Assembly: GCA_003354135.1 (NCBI GenBank)
Contig: PIVK01000014.1
Coordinates: 1-64,000, forward strand
Source of the DNA: Rhodospirillales bacterium
GTDB taxonomy: Bacteria; Pseudomonadota; Alphaproteobacteria; Rhodospirillales; GLO-3
DNA length: 64,000 bases
Direction of reading: 5' to 3'
The position numbers and the translations under genes are program-made. Positions 38,260-48,681 of the stretch are shown piece after piece (position 1 is the stretch's first letter; every line of letters begins with the position of its first letter). The notes beneath the pieces were generated by a model. It was given only the letters and a program-made list of their open reading frames with translations, was not told the origin of the DNA and made no database searches.

Positions 38260-38709
38260 ATGAACGAAAAAAACCCCATGGACCTGGCGATTGCAGAGGC
38301 CGAGGCTGCGGCGGCGCGGGGCGAGGTGCCGGTCGGGGCGGTTTTGGTTGACGGGGCGGGGGCCGTTTTGGCCCGTGCCGGAAATCGAACCGAGCAACTG
38401 TCGGACCCGACGGCTCACGCCGAAATCTTGGCGATCCGCGAGGTTTCGACATCGATGGGAGCGCCGCGGCTGGAGGGGTGCGATCTCTATGTGACGCTGG
38501 AACCCTGCCCCATGTGCGCCACCGCCATCTCTTTCGCCCGGATCAGACGCCTCTATTTCGGCGCCTACGATCCCAAGGGAGGGGGTGTCGATCACGGCCC
38601 CAGGGTTTTCGAGCATACCACCTGTCATCACCAGCCTGAAATCTATGGGGGGCTTAGCGAAACCCGCTGCGGCGCCCTGCTCAAACGTTTCTTTCAGGAC
38701 CGACGATGA
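38260..38709 (+). CDS. tadA: tRNA(Arg) adenosine(34) deaminase-type nucleoside deaminase (TadA)
   Basis: Zinc deaminase of 149 residues that probably makes inosine at the wobble base of tRNA-Arg(ACG). The zinc motifs TAHAEILAIR (HAE) and TLEPCPMCATAI (PCxxC) are intact, as is the later PKGGGVDHGPRVFEH typical of TadA. The start at 38260 gives MNEKNPMDLAIAEAE; a second ATG at 38278 is possible. It overlaps the next gene by ATGA. Guanine deaminase-like enzymes are related, so the assignment is likely but not certain. Confidence 0.88.
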   Translation: MNEKNPMDLAIAEAEAAAARGEVPVGAVLVDGAGAVLARAGNRTEQLSDPTAHAEILAIREVSTSMGAPRLEGCDLYVTLEPCPMCATAISFARIRRLYFGAYDPKGGGVDHGPRVFEHTTCHHQPEIYGGLSETRCGALLKRFFQDRR

Positions 38710-39479
38710 CTTCGGGGGCCGCAGGACAGGCGATCGGTACCATCGCGGTCAAGAAGATGGCGCTATCGCGCGTCTTTCTGCTCGACGCGCTGCGAGGGGT
38801 GGCGGTCCTGGCGATGATCGCCTATCACCTGTCCTGGGATCTCCATCATTTCCAGCTTGCCGAAATTTCCCTGTTCTCGGCCCCCTGGCGATGGTTCTCC
38901 TATTTTATTGCCGGGACCTTTCTTCTTGCGGTGGGCATCAGCCTCGTCCTGGCCCAAGGGCGCGGGTTCCGGGCGGCAACTTATTTCCGCCGCCTCGGGA
39001 TTATCGCGCTCTGTGCGGGCATCATCTCTGCGGTAACTTGGGTGGCTTTCGATGAGGCTTTTATCTTCTTCGGGATTCTCAACTGCATTGTGGTGTCGAG
39101 CGTGCTGGGGTTGGTTTTCCTCAGGGTTCCGGTGGCCGTTGTCGCCGGTGTCGGTTTGGCGGTCCTTCTCGCTCCCCTCTACCTGAAAAGCCCGGCCTTC
39201 GATGCCTCCTGGCTATGGTGGCTGGGCCTGAATATCACGACCCCACAGGCTTACGACTATGTGCCCCTGTTTCCCTGGTTCGCTTGGCCCCTGTTCGGAA
39301 TCGTTCTTGGCCGGATGGCCATAACCGGACGCATCCCGGCCAGCCTGTTGGCCTGGAGTCCGAACGGAGCCCCGGCTGCGGGCCTGCGGTGGCTGGGACG
39401 GCACAGTCTTCTCGTCTATATGCTCCACCAACCCGTTCTTTTTGGCCTGGCGTGGGGCTTAGCGTCCCTTCTTCTTTGA
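38706..39479 (+). CDS. DUF1624 (HGSNAT-like acyltransferase) membrane protein
   Basis: Polytopic inner-membrane protein of 257 residues with about seven hydrophobic helices. The N-terminal RVFLLDALRGVAVLAMIAYH, with a conserved DxxRG and His, is the hallmark of the DUF1624/heparan-alpha-glucosaminide N-acetyltransferase-like family. The C-terminal RWLGRHSLLVYMLHQPVLFG is also typical. It may acetylate a surface sugar, but the substrate is unknown. The start overlaps tadA (ATGA). No regulatory site is evident. Confidence 0.88.
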   Translation: MTSGAAGQAIGTIAVKKMALSRVFLLDALRGVAVLAMIAYHLSWDLHHFQLAEISLFSAPWRWFSYFIAGTFLLAVGISLVLAQGRGFRAATYFRRLGIIALCAGIISAVTWVAFDEAFIFFGILNCIVVSSVLGLVFLRVPVAVVAGVGLAVLLAPLYLKSPAFDASWLWWLGLNITTPQAYDYVPLFPWFAWPLFGIVLGRMAITGRIPASLLAWSPNGAPAAGLRWLGRHSLLVYMLHQPVLFGLAWGLASLLL

Positions 39480-39588
39480 CAATGCGAGAAAAACATCGCC
39501 GCTTAGCCGATTGTACAATTTCCGTTTCTTCCCGTAGGATTGAGATGAGGGATTCTAGTGCTGTCGACGTGGGAGTCATTCGACGATT

Positions 39589-42483
39589 ATGTCTTCTGTG
39601 ATACGCGCGACCGGCTTGGCTACGATAACGGTGATTTTTTCCCGAGAGGTCTTTGCCTCCTCGGCTGGAGGCGACGGAGGGGCGAGCACCGACCTTCTTC
39701 TGCTCGTCGTGCTGATCGCTTTGCTTGCGGCCGTCGGGGGGCTGGTCTGGCAACGCCGCGCGTTGACGCGCGTCAAGACCGGCGAGTCGGAGTCGGAGCT
39801 GAGAAAAACCTTCGACGCGCTGGTCGAACGGACGACCGAGCTTACCATCAAAGCCGAGGAACGACACACGGCCCAGTTGGCCATGCAGGAAACGACGGCG
39901 CTCGTCGGCCTCATACATTCGATTGCCGAAGCCGCCAACAAGGCTGACTCGGTGGAAGACGCCGTCCGGGTTTGCCTGAACAATCTTTGCACCTACAAGA
40001 ACTGGCCCGTCGCCCACGCCTATCTTCGCGATGAAGAGCAGCCGGAGATCCTCAGGCCCTCAGGCATATGGTTTCTGAAGGACAAGGAGCGCTACACCAA
40101 GTTTCTGGAACTGACGGAGAATACCCCGTTCCGTTCCGGCGAGGGGCTGCCCGGCCGGGTGATGGCGAGCGGCGAGCCGGCGTGGATCGTCGATCTTCAA
40201 AAGGACAGCAATTTCCCGCGTGCCGATCCGCTGAATGATATCGGTTTGAAGAGCGGATTTGCCTTCCCGGTCCTGGCCAATTCCGAAGTGGCGGGAGTTC
40301 TGGAGTTCTTTTCCGATCAAACCGAAGAGCCTGACCAATCCCTGTTCTACGTCCTGATGCAGATCGGATCCCATATCGGACACGTGATCGAACGTACCGA
40401 AGCCAGCCGGGCCTTGCGCGAGAACGAGGAGCGCAAGAGCGGTATTCTGAACTCGGCCTTGGACGGCATCATCACCATCGATGCCGAGGGGTGTGTAATC
40501 GAAATCAATCCGACGGCCCGTGAGATGTTCGGCTATGCCGACACGGAGATCCAAGGCGAGCTTCTGGCCGGCCTGATTATTCCATCCGAATCCCACGACA
40601 TCTACAACGCGGGGATGAAACGTTATCTGGAGACACGTGAGAGCACTATTCTCAAAAGCCGCATCGAATTGACCGCCATGAGGAAGAACGGCGAGCGGTT
40701 TCCGGTCGAACTCACGATTGCGCCCATAGAACTGGGGGACCGTACGATCTTCACGGCTTTTCTGCGCGACCTCACGCAGTGCAAGGCGGCCGAGGAATCC
40801 CTGCGCAAACTGTCGGCAGCGGTAGAGCAGAGCCCGGTTTCCGTAATCATTACGAACACAGATGGGGTCATTGAGTATGTGAACTCCGCCTTCGCCGAGG
40901 TTACAGGGTACGGCGCCGAGGAAGTCATCGGAAGAAAACCGAGCATCCTGAAATCAGGCAACACGCCGAAGGTAGTTTATGAGGACCTGTGGAAAACGAT
41001 TACTACAGGCCATCAGTGGCAGGGCGAACTCAGCAACCGGAAGAAGAACGGAGAAATCTTCTGGGAGCACGTGATCGTTTCGCCGATCAAGGACACAGAC
41101 GACCGCATCACCCATTTCCTGGGCGTCGAGGAAGACGTCTCGCTGCGCAAGGAATACGAGGAACGGCTGATTCATCAGGCGGACTACGATGATCTGACGG
41201 ACCTGCCCAACCGGCTGCTTGCCATGGACCGCCTAGCGCAGGTGGTAACATCCGCGAAGCGTGGGAACCGCTCCGTCGCCCTGTTTTGCGTCAATCTCGA
41301 CGACCTCAAGAAAGTCAACGATACCATCGGCCATGCCGCGGGTGACCAGGTTCTCAAGCAAACGGGGGCCCGGCTGGTCTCCTGTGTGGAGGATGGTCAT
41401 ACGGTTGCCCGCTTGGGCGCCGACGAATTCCTGGTCATCCTGCCGGGCCTCAGGGCCGGGGAGTTCGCTGAAGTCGTTGCCCAGCGGATCCTCGACGCCT
41501 GTAGCAAACCCTACGTGGTGGGCGAGGAGGAGTTTCAGCTCAGCGCGCGTATCGGCGTGACCATCAGCCCCAATGACGGGGATGATGCGAACATCCTGCT
41601 GCGCAACGCCCATGCCGCCATGGTGCGGGCCAAAGAGAAGGGCGGCAATACCTATCGCTTCTTTACCCTGGCCATGGACAAAGACTCGCTGGAACGGTTG
41701 CACATGGAGAACCTGTTGCGCCGGGCCTTGGAAAATGACGAGTTATTCCTTCAATACCAGCCCTTGGTTCGGGTCGGGACCGGCGAAATCATCGGCGCCG
41801 AGGCCTTGGTACGCTGGCGGAACCCCGAGTTGGGATTGGTCGTGCCGGATCGGTTTGTCCCCTTGGCCGAAGCGACAGGGCTCATTGTCCCCATCGGGCT
41901 TTGGATCCTTGAGACGGCTTGCCGGGATGCCACGGGCTGGCAGCCTGAAGACGGCGGTTTATTCCGGATCGCGGTCAACTTCTCGTCCCGTCAATTCGAG
42001 GAGCCGTCCATTCTCGATATGATTGGGGACATCTTGGCAAGGACGGGGTTGTCGCCGGAGTGCCTGGAAGTCGAAGTCACCGAACGGCTGGTCATCGATC
42101 AAGGGCCGCAGGCGGGGGCCGTTATGGATGCCTTGAAGGTAATGGGGGCCAAAATCTCGATTGACGACTTCGGAACAGGCTATTCGGCCCTGGGATACCT
42201 GAAGCGTTATCCATTCGATACGCTAAAGATCGACCGCTCCTTCGTTAAGGATGTCACCACCGATACTGAAAACGCCGCCTTGACCAACGCCATTATCGCC
42301 ATGGCACATGGACTGGGACTCAAGGTCATTGCCGAGGGCGTGGAACAGGAGGACCAGTTGAGCTACCTCCGATTCCAAGGGTGCGATTATGCCCAAGGCT
42401 ATTTGTTCAGCAGGCCTCTTTCTTGGAAAGACTTCACTGCCCTGGTCAACAAACAGGGGCCTCTCAAACCTTCGGCGGGATGA
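39589..42483 (+). CDS. GAF-PAS-PAS-GGDEF-EAL signalling protein, probable c-di-GMP phosphodiesterase
   Basis: A 964-residue inner-membrane sensor. One membrane helix (about residues 35-53) is followed by a coiled-coil-like linker, a GAF domain (about 110-275), two PAS domains (about 285-400 and 405-535, the second with VNSAFAEVTGYGAEEVIGRK), a GGDEF domain (about 540-705) and an EAL domain (about 715-960). The GGDEF signature is GADEF and the metal-site strand reads NLDDLKKVND, so cyclase activity is doubtful. The EAL side is intact: YQPLV, GAEALVRW, EVTERLV, IDDFGTGYSALGYL, KIDRSFV and EGVE. The net role is most likely c-di-GMP hydrolysis. A bidirectional terminator lies just downstream. Confidence 0.93.
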   Translation: MSSVIRATGLATITVIFSREVFASSAGGDGGASTDLLLLVVLIALLAAVGGLVWQRRALTRVKTGESESELRKTFDALVERTTELTIKAEERHTAQLAMQETTALVGLIHSIAEAANKADSVEDAVRVCLNNLCTYKNWPVAHAYLRDEEQPEILRPSGIWFLKDKERYTKFLELTENTPFRSGEGLPGRVMASGEPAWIVDLQKDSNFPRADPLNDIGLKSGFAFPVLANSEVAGVLEFFSDQTEEPDQSLFYVLMQIGSHIGHVIERTEASRALRENEERKSGILNSALDGIITIDAEGCVIEINPTAREMFGYADTEIQGELLAGLIIPSESHDIYNAGMKRYLETRESTILKSRIELTAMRKNGERFPVELTIAPIELGDRTIFTAFLRDLTQCKAAEESLRKLSAAVEQSPVSVIITNTDGVIEYVNSAFAEVTGYGAEEVIGRKPSILKSGNTPKVVYEDLWKTITTGHQWQGELSNRKKNGEIFWEHVIVSPIKDTDDRITHFLGVEEDVSLRKEYEERLIHQADYDDLTDLPNRLLAMDRLAQVVTSAKRGNRSVALFCVNLDDLKKVNDTIGHAAGDQVLKQTGARLVSCVEDGHTVARLGADEFLVILPGLRAGEFAEVVAQRILDACSKPYVVGEEEFQLSARIGVTISPNDGDDANILLRNAHAAMVRAKEKGGNTYRFFTLAMDKDSLERLHMENLLRRALENDELFLQYQPLVRVGTGEIIGAEALVRWRNPELGLVVPDRFVPLAEATGLIVPIGLWILETACRDATGWQPEDGGLFRIAVNFSSRQFEEPSILDMIGDILARTGLSPECLEVEVTERLVIDQGPQAGAVMDALKVMGAKISIDDFGTGYSALGYLKRYPFDTLKIDRSFVKDVTTDTENAALTNAIIAMAHGLGLKVIAEGVEQEDQLSYLRFQGCDYAQGYLFSRPLSWKDFTALVNKQGPLKPSAG

Positions 42484-42514
42484 CCTCCATCCACTCCGTC
42501 GGAATTCGAAAAAA

Positions 42515-42539
42515 AAGCCGGACCACATGGGTCCGGCTT
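42515..42539. terminator. Bidirectional terminator between the EAL gene and tRNA-Phe
   Basis: Perfect 10-bp stem AAGCCGGACC / GGTCCGGCTT with a 5-base loop. On the minus strand the stem runs into a T8 tract, making a strong Rho-independent terminator for transcripts from the tRNA side. On the plus strand it is followed by few Ts, so it is weaker for the EAL gene. Confidence 0.85.
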
Positions 42540-42560
42540 AAAGGGAAGAATACCAACCGA

Positions 42561-42586
42561 GAGCCTGTGGGGGGGGGGGGAGGCTC
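42561..42586. repeat. G12 homopolymer in the loop of a short inverted repeat
   Basis: GAGCCT (42561-42566) and AGGCTC (42581-42586) form a 6-bp stem around GT plus twelve consecutive Gs (42569-42580). Such tracts are prone to slippage and to sequencing error, so the count should be treated with care. Nothing else in 42540-42728 looks like a gene. Confidence 0.8.
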
Positions 42587-42728
42587 CCGATGTCAACGTC
42601 GTGACATCCTTATACCGTCTGCCCCCCTTTTGCGAAAATCACATCAGATCACGAACGTGTGATCGCATGCCAATTGTGTTTCGGGGGGAGGTGGCGCGTT
42701 CGGGCGGAGCCGCGAGTGCGAAAAGAAA

Positions 42729-42804
42729 TGGTGCCCAGGGACAGAGTCGAACTGCCGACACAGGGATTTTCAGTCCCCTGCTCTACCAACTGAGCTACCT
42801 GGGC
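42729..42804 (-). tRNA. tRNA-Phe (anticodon GAA)
   Basis: A 76-nt cloverleaf on the minus strand with 7-bp acceptor stem GCCCAGG/CCTGGGC, D arm GCTC-AGTTGGTA-GAGC, anticodon loop CTGAAAA (GAA, Phe), variable loop, T arm GGCAG-TTCGACT-CTGTC, discriminator A and encoded CCA. A pyrimidine-rich stretch (TTTCTTTTCGC) follows the 3' end, and a strong hairpin terminator lies about 190 bp downstream. Confidence 0.97.
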
Positions 42805-42896
42805 ATTCCCGCCGGCGCGGCGAAACCGCGCCTGAAGGAGACCGGGCTTATAAAAGAAAATACCGGTCCTGTCCAGCATCCATGGCGGTGTCTTCA

Positions 42897-43097
42897 CTAC
42901 TGTTCGTCGGAGGTACCGTCATCGGCGTCGGGTTCATCTTCGGAGGCCGCCCGGTAGGTCTCTCCGAACCAGCGGCCAAGGTCCACGTCCGCACAGCGCT
43001 TGGAGCAGAAAGGGCAGTAACGCTCCTGGGCCGGTTTGCCGCAGATCGGACATTTGCGCCGTTTCAAAGGGACGACTTTGTTGGTCTTGTCGCACAT
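42897..43097 (-). CDS. yacG: YacG-type zinc-finger protein (DNA gyrase inhibitor family)
   Basis: 66-residue protein with a zinc site from CPICGK and CPFCSKRCADVDLGRW, the diagnostic YacG sequence. The E. coli member binds GyrB and inhibits gyrase in vitro. The C-terminus is acidic (EDEPDADDGTSDEQ). It belongs to the maf-rng-yacG block, but a 185-bp inverted-repeat element now separates it from rng, so it may have lost or changed its co-expression. The N-terminus MCDKTNKVVPLKRRK is slightly longer than usual. Confidence 0.92.
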   Translation of the reverse strand: MCDKTNKVVPLKRRKCPICGKPAQERYCPFCSKRCADVDLGRWFGETYRAASEDEPDADDGTSDEQ

Positions 43098-43108
43098 GAG
43101 CCAGCCTC

Positions 43109-43293
43109 ATACCAAGGTGCGGTGATAATAACTCATAGAGACGGCTTCCCCTGATTTTTGGCTAGGAGCGCGCATCGAAGCGATGTGAGGCATCGGGAAG
43201 CCTTGACGATGCGCTGCATCGCCTGCGTCTTTCCTCCTACCCGACGGACTGTATAAGCGATCTCTATGGGTCATTATCACCGCACCTTGGTAT
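43109..43293. mobile_element. MITE-like element with 33-bp terminal inverted repeats
   Basis: Arms 43109-43141 and 43261-43293 are inverted copies with only two mismatches (left arm begins ATACCAAGGTGCGG). The 119-bp interior has no gene but holds further pairing segments such as GGCTTCCC/GGGAAGCC and GCGCATCG/CGATGCGC. If the terminal TA is a target duplication, the ends fit the TA-inserting IS630/Tc1-mariner group; this is inference. It fills the whole space between the rng stop codon and the yacG start and can fold into one long RNA hairpin. Confidence 0.8.
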
Positions 43294-44741
43294 CAGTTCT
43301 CGGTCAGGATTTCGTAAGTGTCGGGACCAACGGTCTCGTCCGGGACCAAGCCGAGGGGACGGGCGAGACGGCGTTCGACTTCGGTCCGGGCTTCCCGGGC
43401 GGCACCGTCGAGGGCTTCGATAACACCCGGTGCGGCCTTGACCCGCAAGGCTTTCCCCGGGTTGGCCCGGGCCTCCGGAGGAATGGCGCGCAAGATTTCG
43501 AAAGCCAGGGTTTCCGGAGCCAGGGTCCGGCCGCTTCCGTTGCAGCAGGCGCAGGGGGTGCCCAGTTGGCGGTCCAGAGGCTCTCCCTGCTTCCGGCGGG
43601 TCATCTCCACCAGGCCCGAGGTCGTGAATCCGATGACATGCGGGGTCCGGGGGTCCGGGGCGGCGGCGTGGCGCAGGGCCTCGATCACCCGTTGGCGGTT
43701 CCTTGATGCCCTCATGCGCAGGAAGTCGACGACGAGCAATCCGGAAAGATCCCGAAGCCGCACCTGACGGGCCAGTTCCTCGACGGCTTCGAGGTTGGTC
43801 GAGAGCGCCGTCGCTTCTTTGCCTCCCGATCCACCCCCCCCCGAATTAACGTCGATGGCGGTCAGGGTGGAGGTCCCCTCGATAATCAGGCTGCCCCCCG
43901 ACGGCAGGGTGACCAAGGCCTCACGCGCCGCGTCGATCTGTCCTTCGATTCCCGCCGCCGCGAACAGGGGTTCCGGTCCGACATGGCCCTCCAGGCAGCC
44001 CCCGGGAGCCGGGGCGTGTTCTTGGCAGAAGGTTTCGATTTGTTTTAGGGTCTGCGGGTCGTCGACGCGGATCCGCCGGATCTCCGGGCCGGCAAAATCT
44101 CGAACCGCCCGCTGAGCCGGCCCCGGTTCAGCGTAAAGGCACTGCGGCGGCCGTTTCGTGTCTCGGGCTCCGCAAATGGCTGTCCAGACCTGCCTCAGAC
44201 TGCCGGCCTCGCGGGCTAGGTCTTCTCGTTCGGCGTCCAAGGCGGCGGTGCGGAGCAGCAGGCCTTCGTCGTCCTCCAGCAATTTCTCGGCCCAGACTTT
44301 CAGCCGGTGCCGGGTTTCCCGGTCTTCGATACGCTTTGAGACATAAACCGCCGGTTCCATAGGAAGGAAAACCGAATACCGCCCGGGCAGGGTCACCCGG
44401 GTGGTCAGTTTGGCCCCTTTGCCGGGTTCTGGGTCGCGCACCGCCTGAACCAGGACCGCGTCGCCCTCCGAGAGATAGTCCCCGATCCTGTCCCCGCCCC
44501 CGTCAACGCCGAAAGGGCGGACCTCGGGCAGGGCCAGGAAGCCAACGCGTTCGAGGCCGATGTCGACGAACGCAGCTTCGATGCCCGGCACCACTTTCTC
44601 GACCCGACCGAGATAGACGTTGCCGGCGACACCCGCCAAGTCCCCACGGGCAAGCAAGAGCTCAACCAAGCGCCCGTCCTCAAGAAGGGCGACACGGGTT
44701 TGGCCAGGCTGGGCGTTAATCAGGATCTCATCGATAGCCAC
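43293..44741 (-). CDS. rng: Ribonuclease E/G family protein, RNase G-like
   Basis: Endoribonuclease of 482 residues for rRNA maturation and mRNA decay. Seen: S1-like segment GNVYLGRVEKVVPGIEAAFVD; catalytic DVNSGGG in TSTLTAIDVNSGGG and the second Asp in GLLVVDFLRM; and zinc-link-like CACCNGSGR. Length matches RNase G and lacks the long RNase E scaffold, so it is called rng. The start is a GTG at 44741, 7 bp after maf; no ATG with family sequence is available. The stop codon abuts the MITE-like element, so the mRNA would carry a long hairpin just after the coding region. Confidence 0.9.
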   Translation of the reverse strand: MAIDEILINAQPGQTRVALLEDGRLVELLLARGDLAGVAGNVYLGRVEKVVPGIEAAFVDIGLERVGFLALPEVRPFGVDGGGDRIGDYLSEGDAVLVQAVRDPEPGKGAKLTTRVTLPGRYSVFLPMEPAVYVSKRIEDRETRHRLKVWAEKLLEDDEGLLLRTAALDAEREDLAREAGSLRQVWTAICGARDTKRPPQCLYAEPGPAQRAVRDFAGPEIRRIRVDDPQTLKQIETFCQEHAPAPGGCLEGHVGPEPLFAAAGIEGQIDAAREALVTLPSGGSLIIEGTSTLTAIDVNSGGGGSGGKEATALSTNLEAVEELARQVRLRDLSGLLVVDFLRMRASRNRQRVIEALRHAAAPDPRTPHVIGFTTSGLVEMTRRKQGEPLDRQLGTPCACCNGSGRTLAPETLAFEILRAIPPEARANPGKALRVKAAPGVIEALDGAAREARTEVERRLARPLGLVPDETVGPDTYEILTEN

Positions 44742-44748
44742 GGGGCGA

Positions 44749-45357
44749 TTATGGCCCGGCCTGGGGGCAGTAGCCCAGCCCTTTGAGCAGGGAGGCCGTC
44801 TCGTAGAGTGGCAAGCCGACGACATTACTGTAGGACCCGACAATCTGGCGAACGAACATGGCGGCACGGCCTTGGATGGCATAGGCTCCCGCCTTGTCCC
44901 TCCATTCCCCACTGGCGATATAGGAGGAGAGTTCCTCTGGAGACAGGCGTTTAAAGACGACGCGCGTCGTGACCACACGAGAGAAAAGGCGGCCGTCCGG
45001 CCTTACGACGGAGATGGCGGTGGTTACCCGGTGGGCGCGTCCGGAAAGCATCTCGAGAGTCTCGCGCGCTTCGGCCTCGGTTCCCGCCTTGGGCAGGATG
45101 CGGCGGCCGCAGGCGACGACAGTGTCGGCACCAAGAACGAAATCACCTTGAAAATCCTTTGCCCCGGCACTGGCTTTCTCCTCGGCCAGGCGTTTGGCAT
45201 GGTCGAGGGGGAGTTCCTTGACGCGCGGGGACTCGTTCACGTACGTCGGAGCAATGGTGTCAGGAGGAAGCCCGATCTGGGCCAGCAGGCCGCAGCGCCT
45301 GGGCGAAGCCGAGGCGAGAACCAAGCGAAGCTTCCGGTCTTCACGGGAAGCCACCAT
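44749..45357 (-). CDS. Maf-family nucleoside triphosphate pyrophosphatase
   Basis: Hydrolyses non-canonical or pyrimidine nucleoside triphosphates. The 202-residue protein starts with the Maf signature LVLASASPRRCGLLAQIGL and has VLGADTVVACGRRILPK and the later GKAGAYAIQGRAAMFV-like segment (DKAGAYAIQGRA). The subfamily looks like YhdE (dTTP/UTP). It lies between infA and rng, the usual alphaproteobacterial order, with 5 bp to infA and 7 bp to rng, so the three are probably one operon. Confidence 0.94.
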   Translation of the reverse strand: MVASREDRKLRLVLASASPRRCGLLAQIGLPPDTIAPTYVNESPRVKELPLDHAKRLAEEKASAGAKDFQGDFVLGADTVVACGRRILPKAGTEAEARETLEMLSGRAHRVTTAISVVRPDGRLFSRVVTTRVVFKRLSPEELSSYIASGEWRDKAGAYAIQGRAAMFVRQIVGSYSNVVGLPLYETASLLKGLGYCPQAGP

Positions 45358-45362
45358 GGTCT

Positions 45363-45581
45363 TTACTTGTATCGGAAGGTGATGCGGCCCTTTGTCAGAT
45401 CGTAGGGCGTCATCTCGACGTTCACTCGGTCCCCTTGGAGGACGCGGATCCGGTACTTGCGCATCTTGCCGGCCGTGTGGGCGAGAATCTCGTGGTCGTT
45501 GTCGAGTTTTACCCGAAACATGGCATTGGGCAGGAGTTCGGTCACCATACCGGTGAATTCGAGGACCTCTTCTTTAGCCAT
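45363..45581 (-). CDS. infA: Translation initiation factor IF-1
   Basis: S1-fold factor of 72 residues that occupies the ribosomal A site during initiation. The sequence [20 protein letters not shown] and the end [12 protein letters not shown] are those of IF-1. A strong GAGAGGGGAG ribosome-binding site precedes the ATG. It is the first gene of infA-maf-rng-(yacG). The 264-bp gap upstream (45582-45845) shows no gene; an AT-richer patch beside the start is the likely promoter. Confidence 0.98.
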   Translation of the reverse strand: MAKEEVLEFTGMVTELLPNAMFRVKLDNDHEILAHTAGKMRKYRIRVLQGDRVNVEMTPYDLTKGRITFRYK

Positions 45582-45845
45582 CTCCCCTCTCGTTTGCCTT
45601 ATGCAATTTCAAAACCAAGCCCGGAATGTGGCCCCGAGAGATTCGAAAAGCAAGGACTTTCCGGGAGGCCTGCCCGGTTGGCGTTCAAGTCGCGGGGATT
45701 GCCGGCGGCGTGCGGCGTTTCTTTGATGCTGAAAACTGCCCCGTCATGCGACAATCTGCCGACATCGTGTTGGCGCAGGATGGGGATTTCGGCCGCGTCG
45801 ATGCGCCGGATCTTTCCCCGGCAACGGAGGGTTTCGACCCGCCCG

Positions 45846-47993
<2,148 letters not shown>

Positions 47994-48251
47994 GATGTCG
48001 TTCCTTCCCCGGCCTTTGAGAATCGCCAGCTTTCCCAGCCTTTTGAGAAGAGAATTGTTTGCGACAGCACAAATGTCCAGCGAGTTTTCCACATACAACA
48101 TCTTGTGGGGGGCTTGCGGGCAAACGGAAGATATAGTAATTAATCCCCAGCGTAGGAATGCGTGGAATTTGGAACTGCTGCGGTTGATATGCGCGGCAGG
48201 TCGGGGGTGGGCATCGCGGGATGCCGGGCAGACATGGGGGCAGAAACAATC
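47994..48251. promoter_or_regulatory. Divergent intergenic region scpA/gcrA
   Basis: 258 bp with an AT-rich centre (around 48125-48150, containing ATATAGTAATTAATC), the likely location of promoters for both genes. One GANTC site (GAATC near 48020) is visible. No palindromic operator stands out. Confidence 0.4.
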
Positions 48252-48650
48252 ATGAGCACACCATTTGAATGGACACCCGAAATCACTGCGGCGCTGATGG
48301 CGCTGTGGAAAGAAGGACTCCCCACGGCCGAGATCGGCCAGCGTCTGGGGGTGACCAAGAACGCCGTCATCGGCAAGGTGCACCGGATCGGCCTCGTCAA
48401 GCGCCAGTCGCCGATCAAGGGCGGGCCGCCGTGCGGCAAGCGCAAGAAGCCGGTGGCTCAGGTCATCCGGCTGGAAACCCTCAAGACCGGTATGTGCAGC
48501 TGGCCCGAGGGGGATCCAGGAACCGAGGTGTTCCGCTTTTGCGGCGAAAAGTCGGTGCCAGGCAAGCCCTATTGCGAGTCACACTGCGCCCGGGCCTACG
48601 TCAAGCCGTCGAAAGATAAAGACAAGGCGCGACGGAACGCCGTCGCCTGA
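48252..48650 (+). CDS. gcrA: GcrA-type cell-cycle transcription factor
   Basis: Alphaproteobacterial sigma70-associated regulator that recognises CcrM-methylated GANTC sites. The 132-residue protein has the GcrA N-terminal helix-turn-helix: [20 protein letters not shown] followed by [20 protein letters not shown]. The C-terminal segment [17 protein letters not shown] and [19 protein letters not shown] are also GcrA-like. It is shorter than Caulobacter GcrA (about 173 residues), chiefly in the linker. The start at 48252 was chosen for its fit to the family; GGGGGC lies upstream. A paralogue elsewhere cannot be excluded. Confidence 0.92.
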   Translation: MSTPFEWTPEITAALMALWKEGLPTAEIGQRLGVTKNAVIGKVHRIGLVKRQSPIKGGPPCGKRKKPVAQVIRLETLKTGMCSWPEGDPGTEVFRFCGEKSVPGKPYCESHCARAYVKPSKDKDKARRNAVA

Positions 48651-48681
48651 GACACCGCCGGAGAATTCAGCTTCCTTGGGC

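Noticed and set aside
43266-43706. Plus-strand open frame beginning in the right arm of the MITE-like element
   Set aside because: It is antisense to rng with no coding features; the start lies in the inverted repeat by chance.
45582-45845. Possible small gene between infA and scpA
   Set aside because: Open frames on both strands here are short, overlap the scpA end or lack start signals and recognisable sequence.
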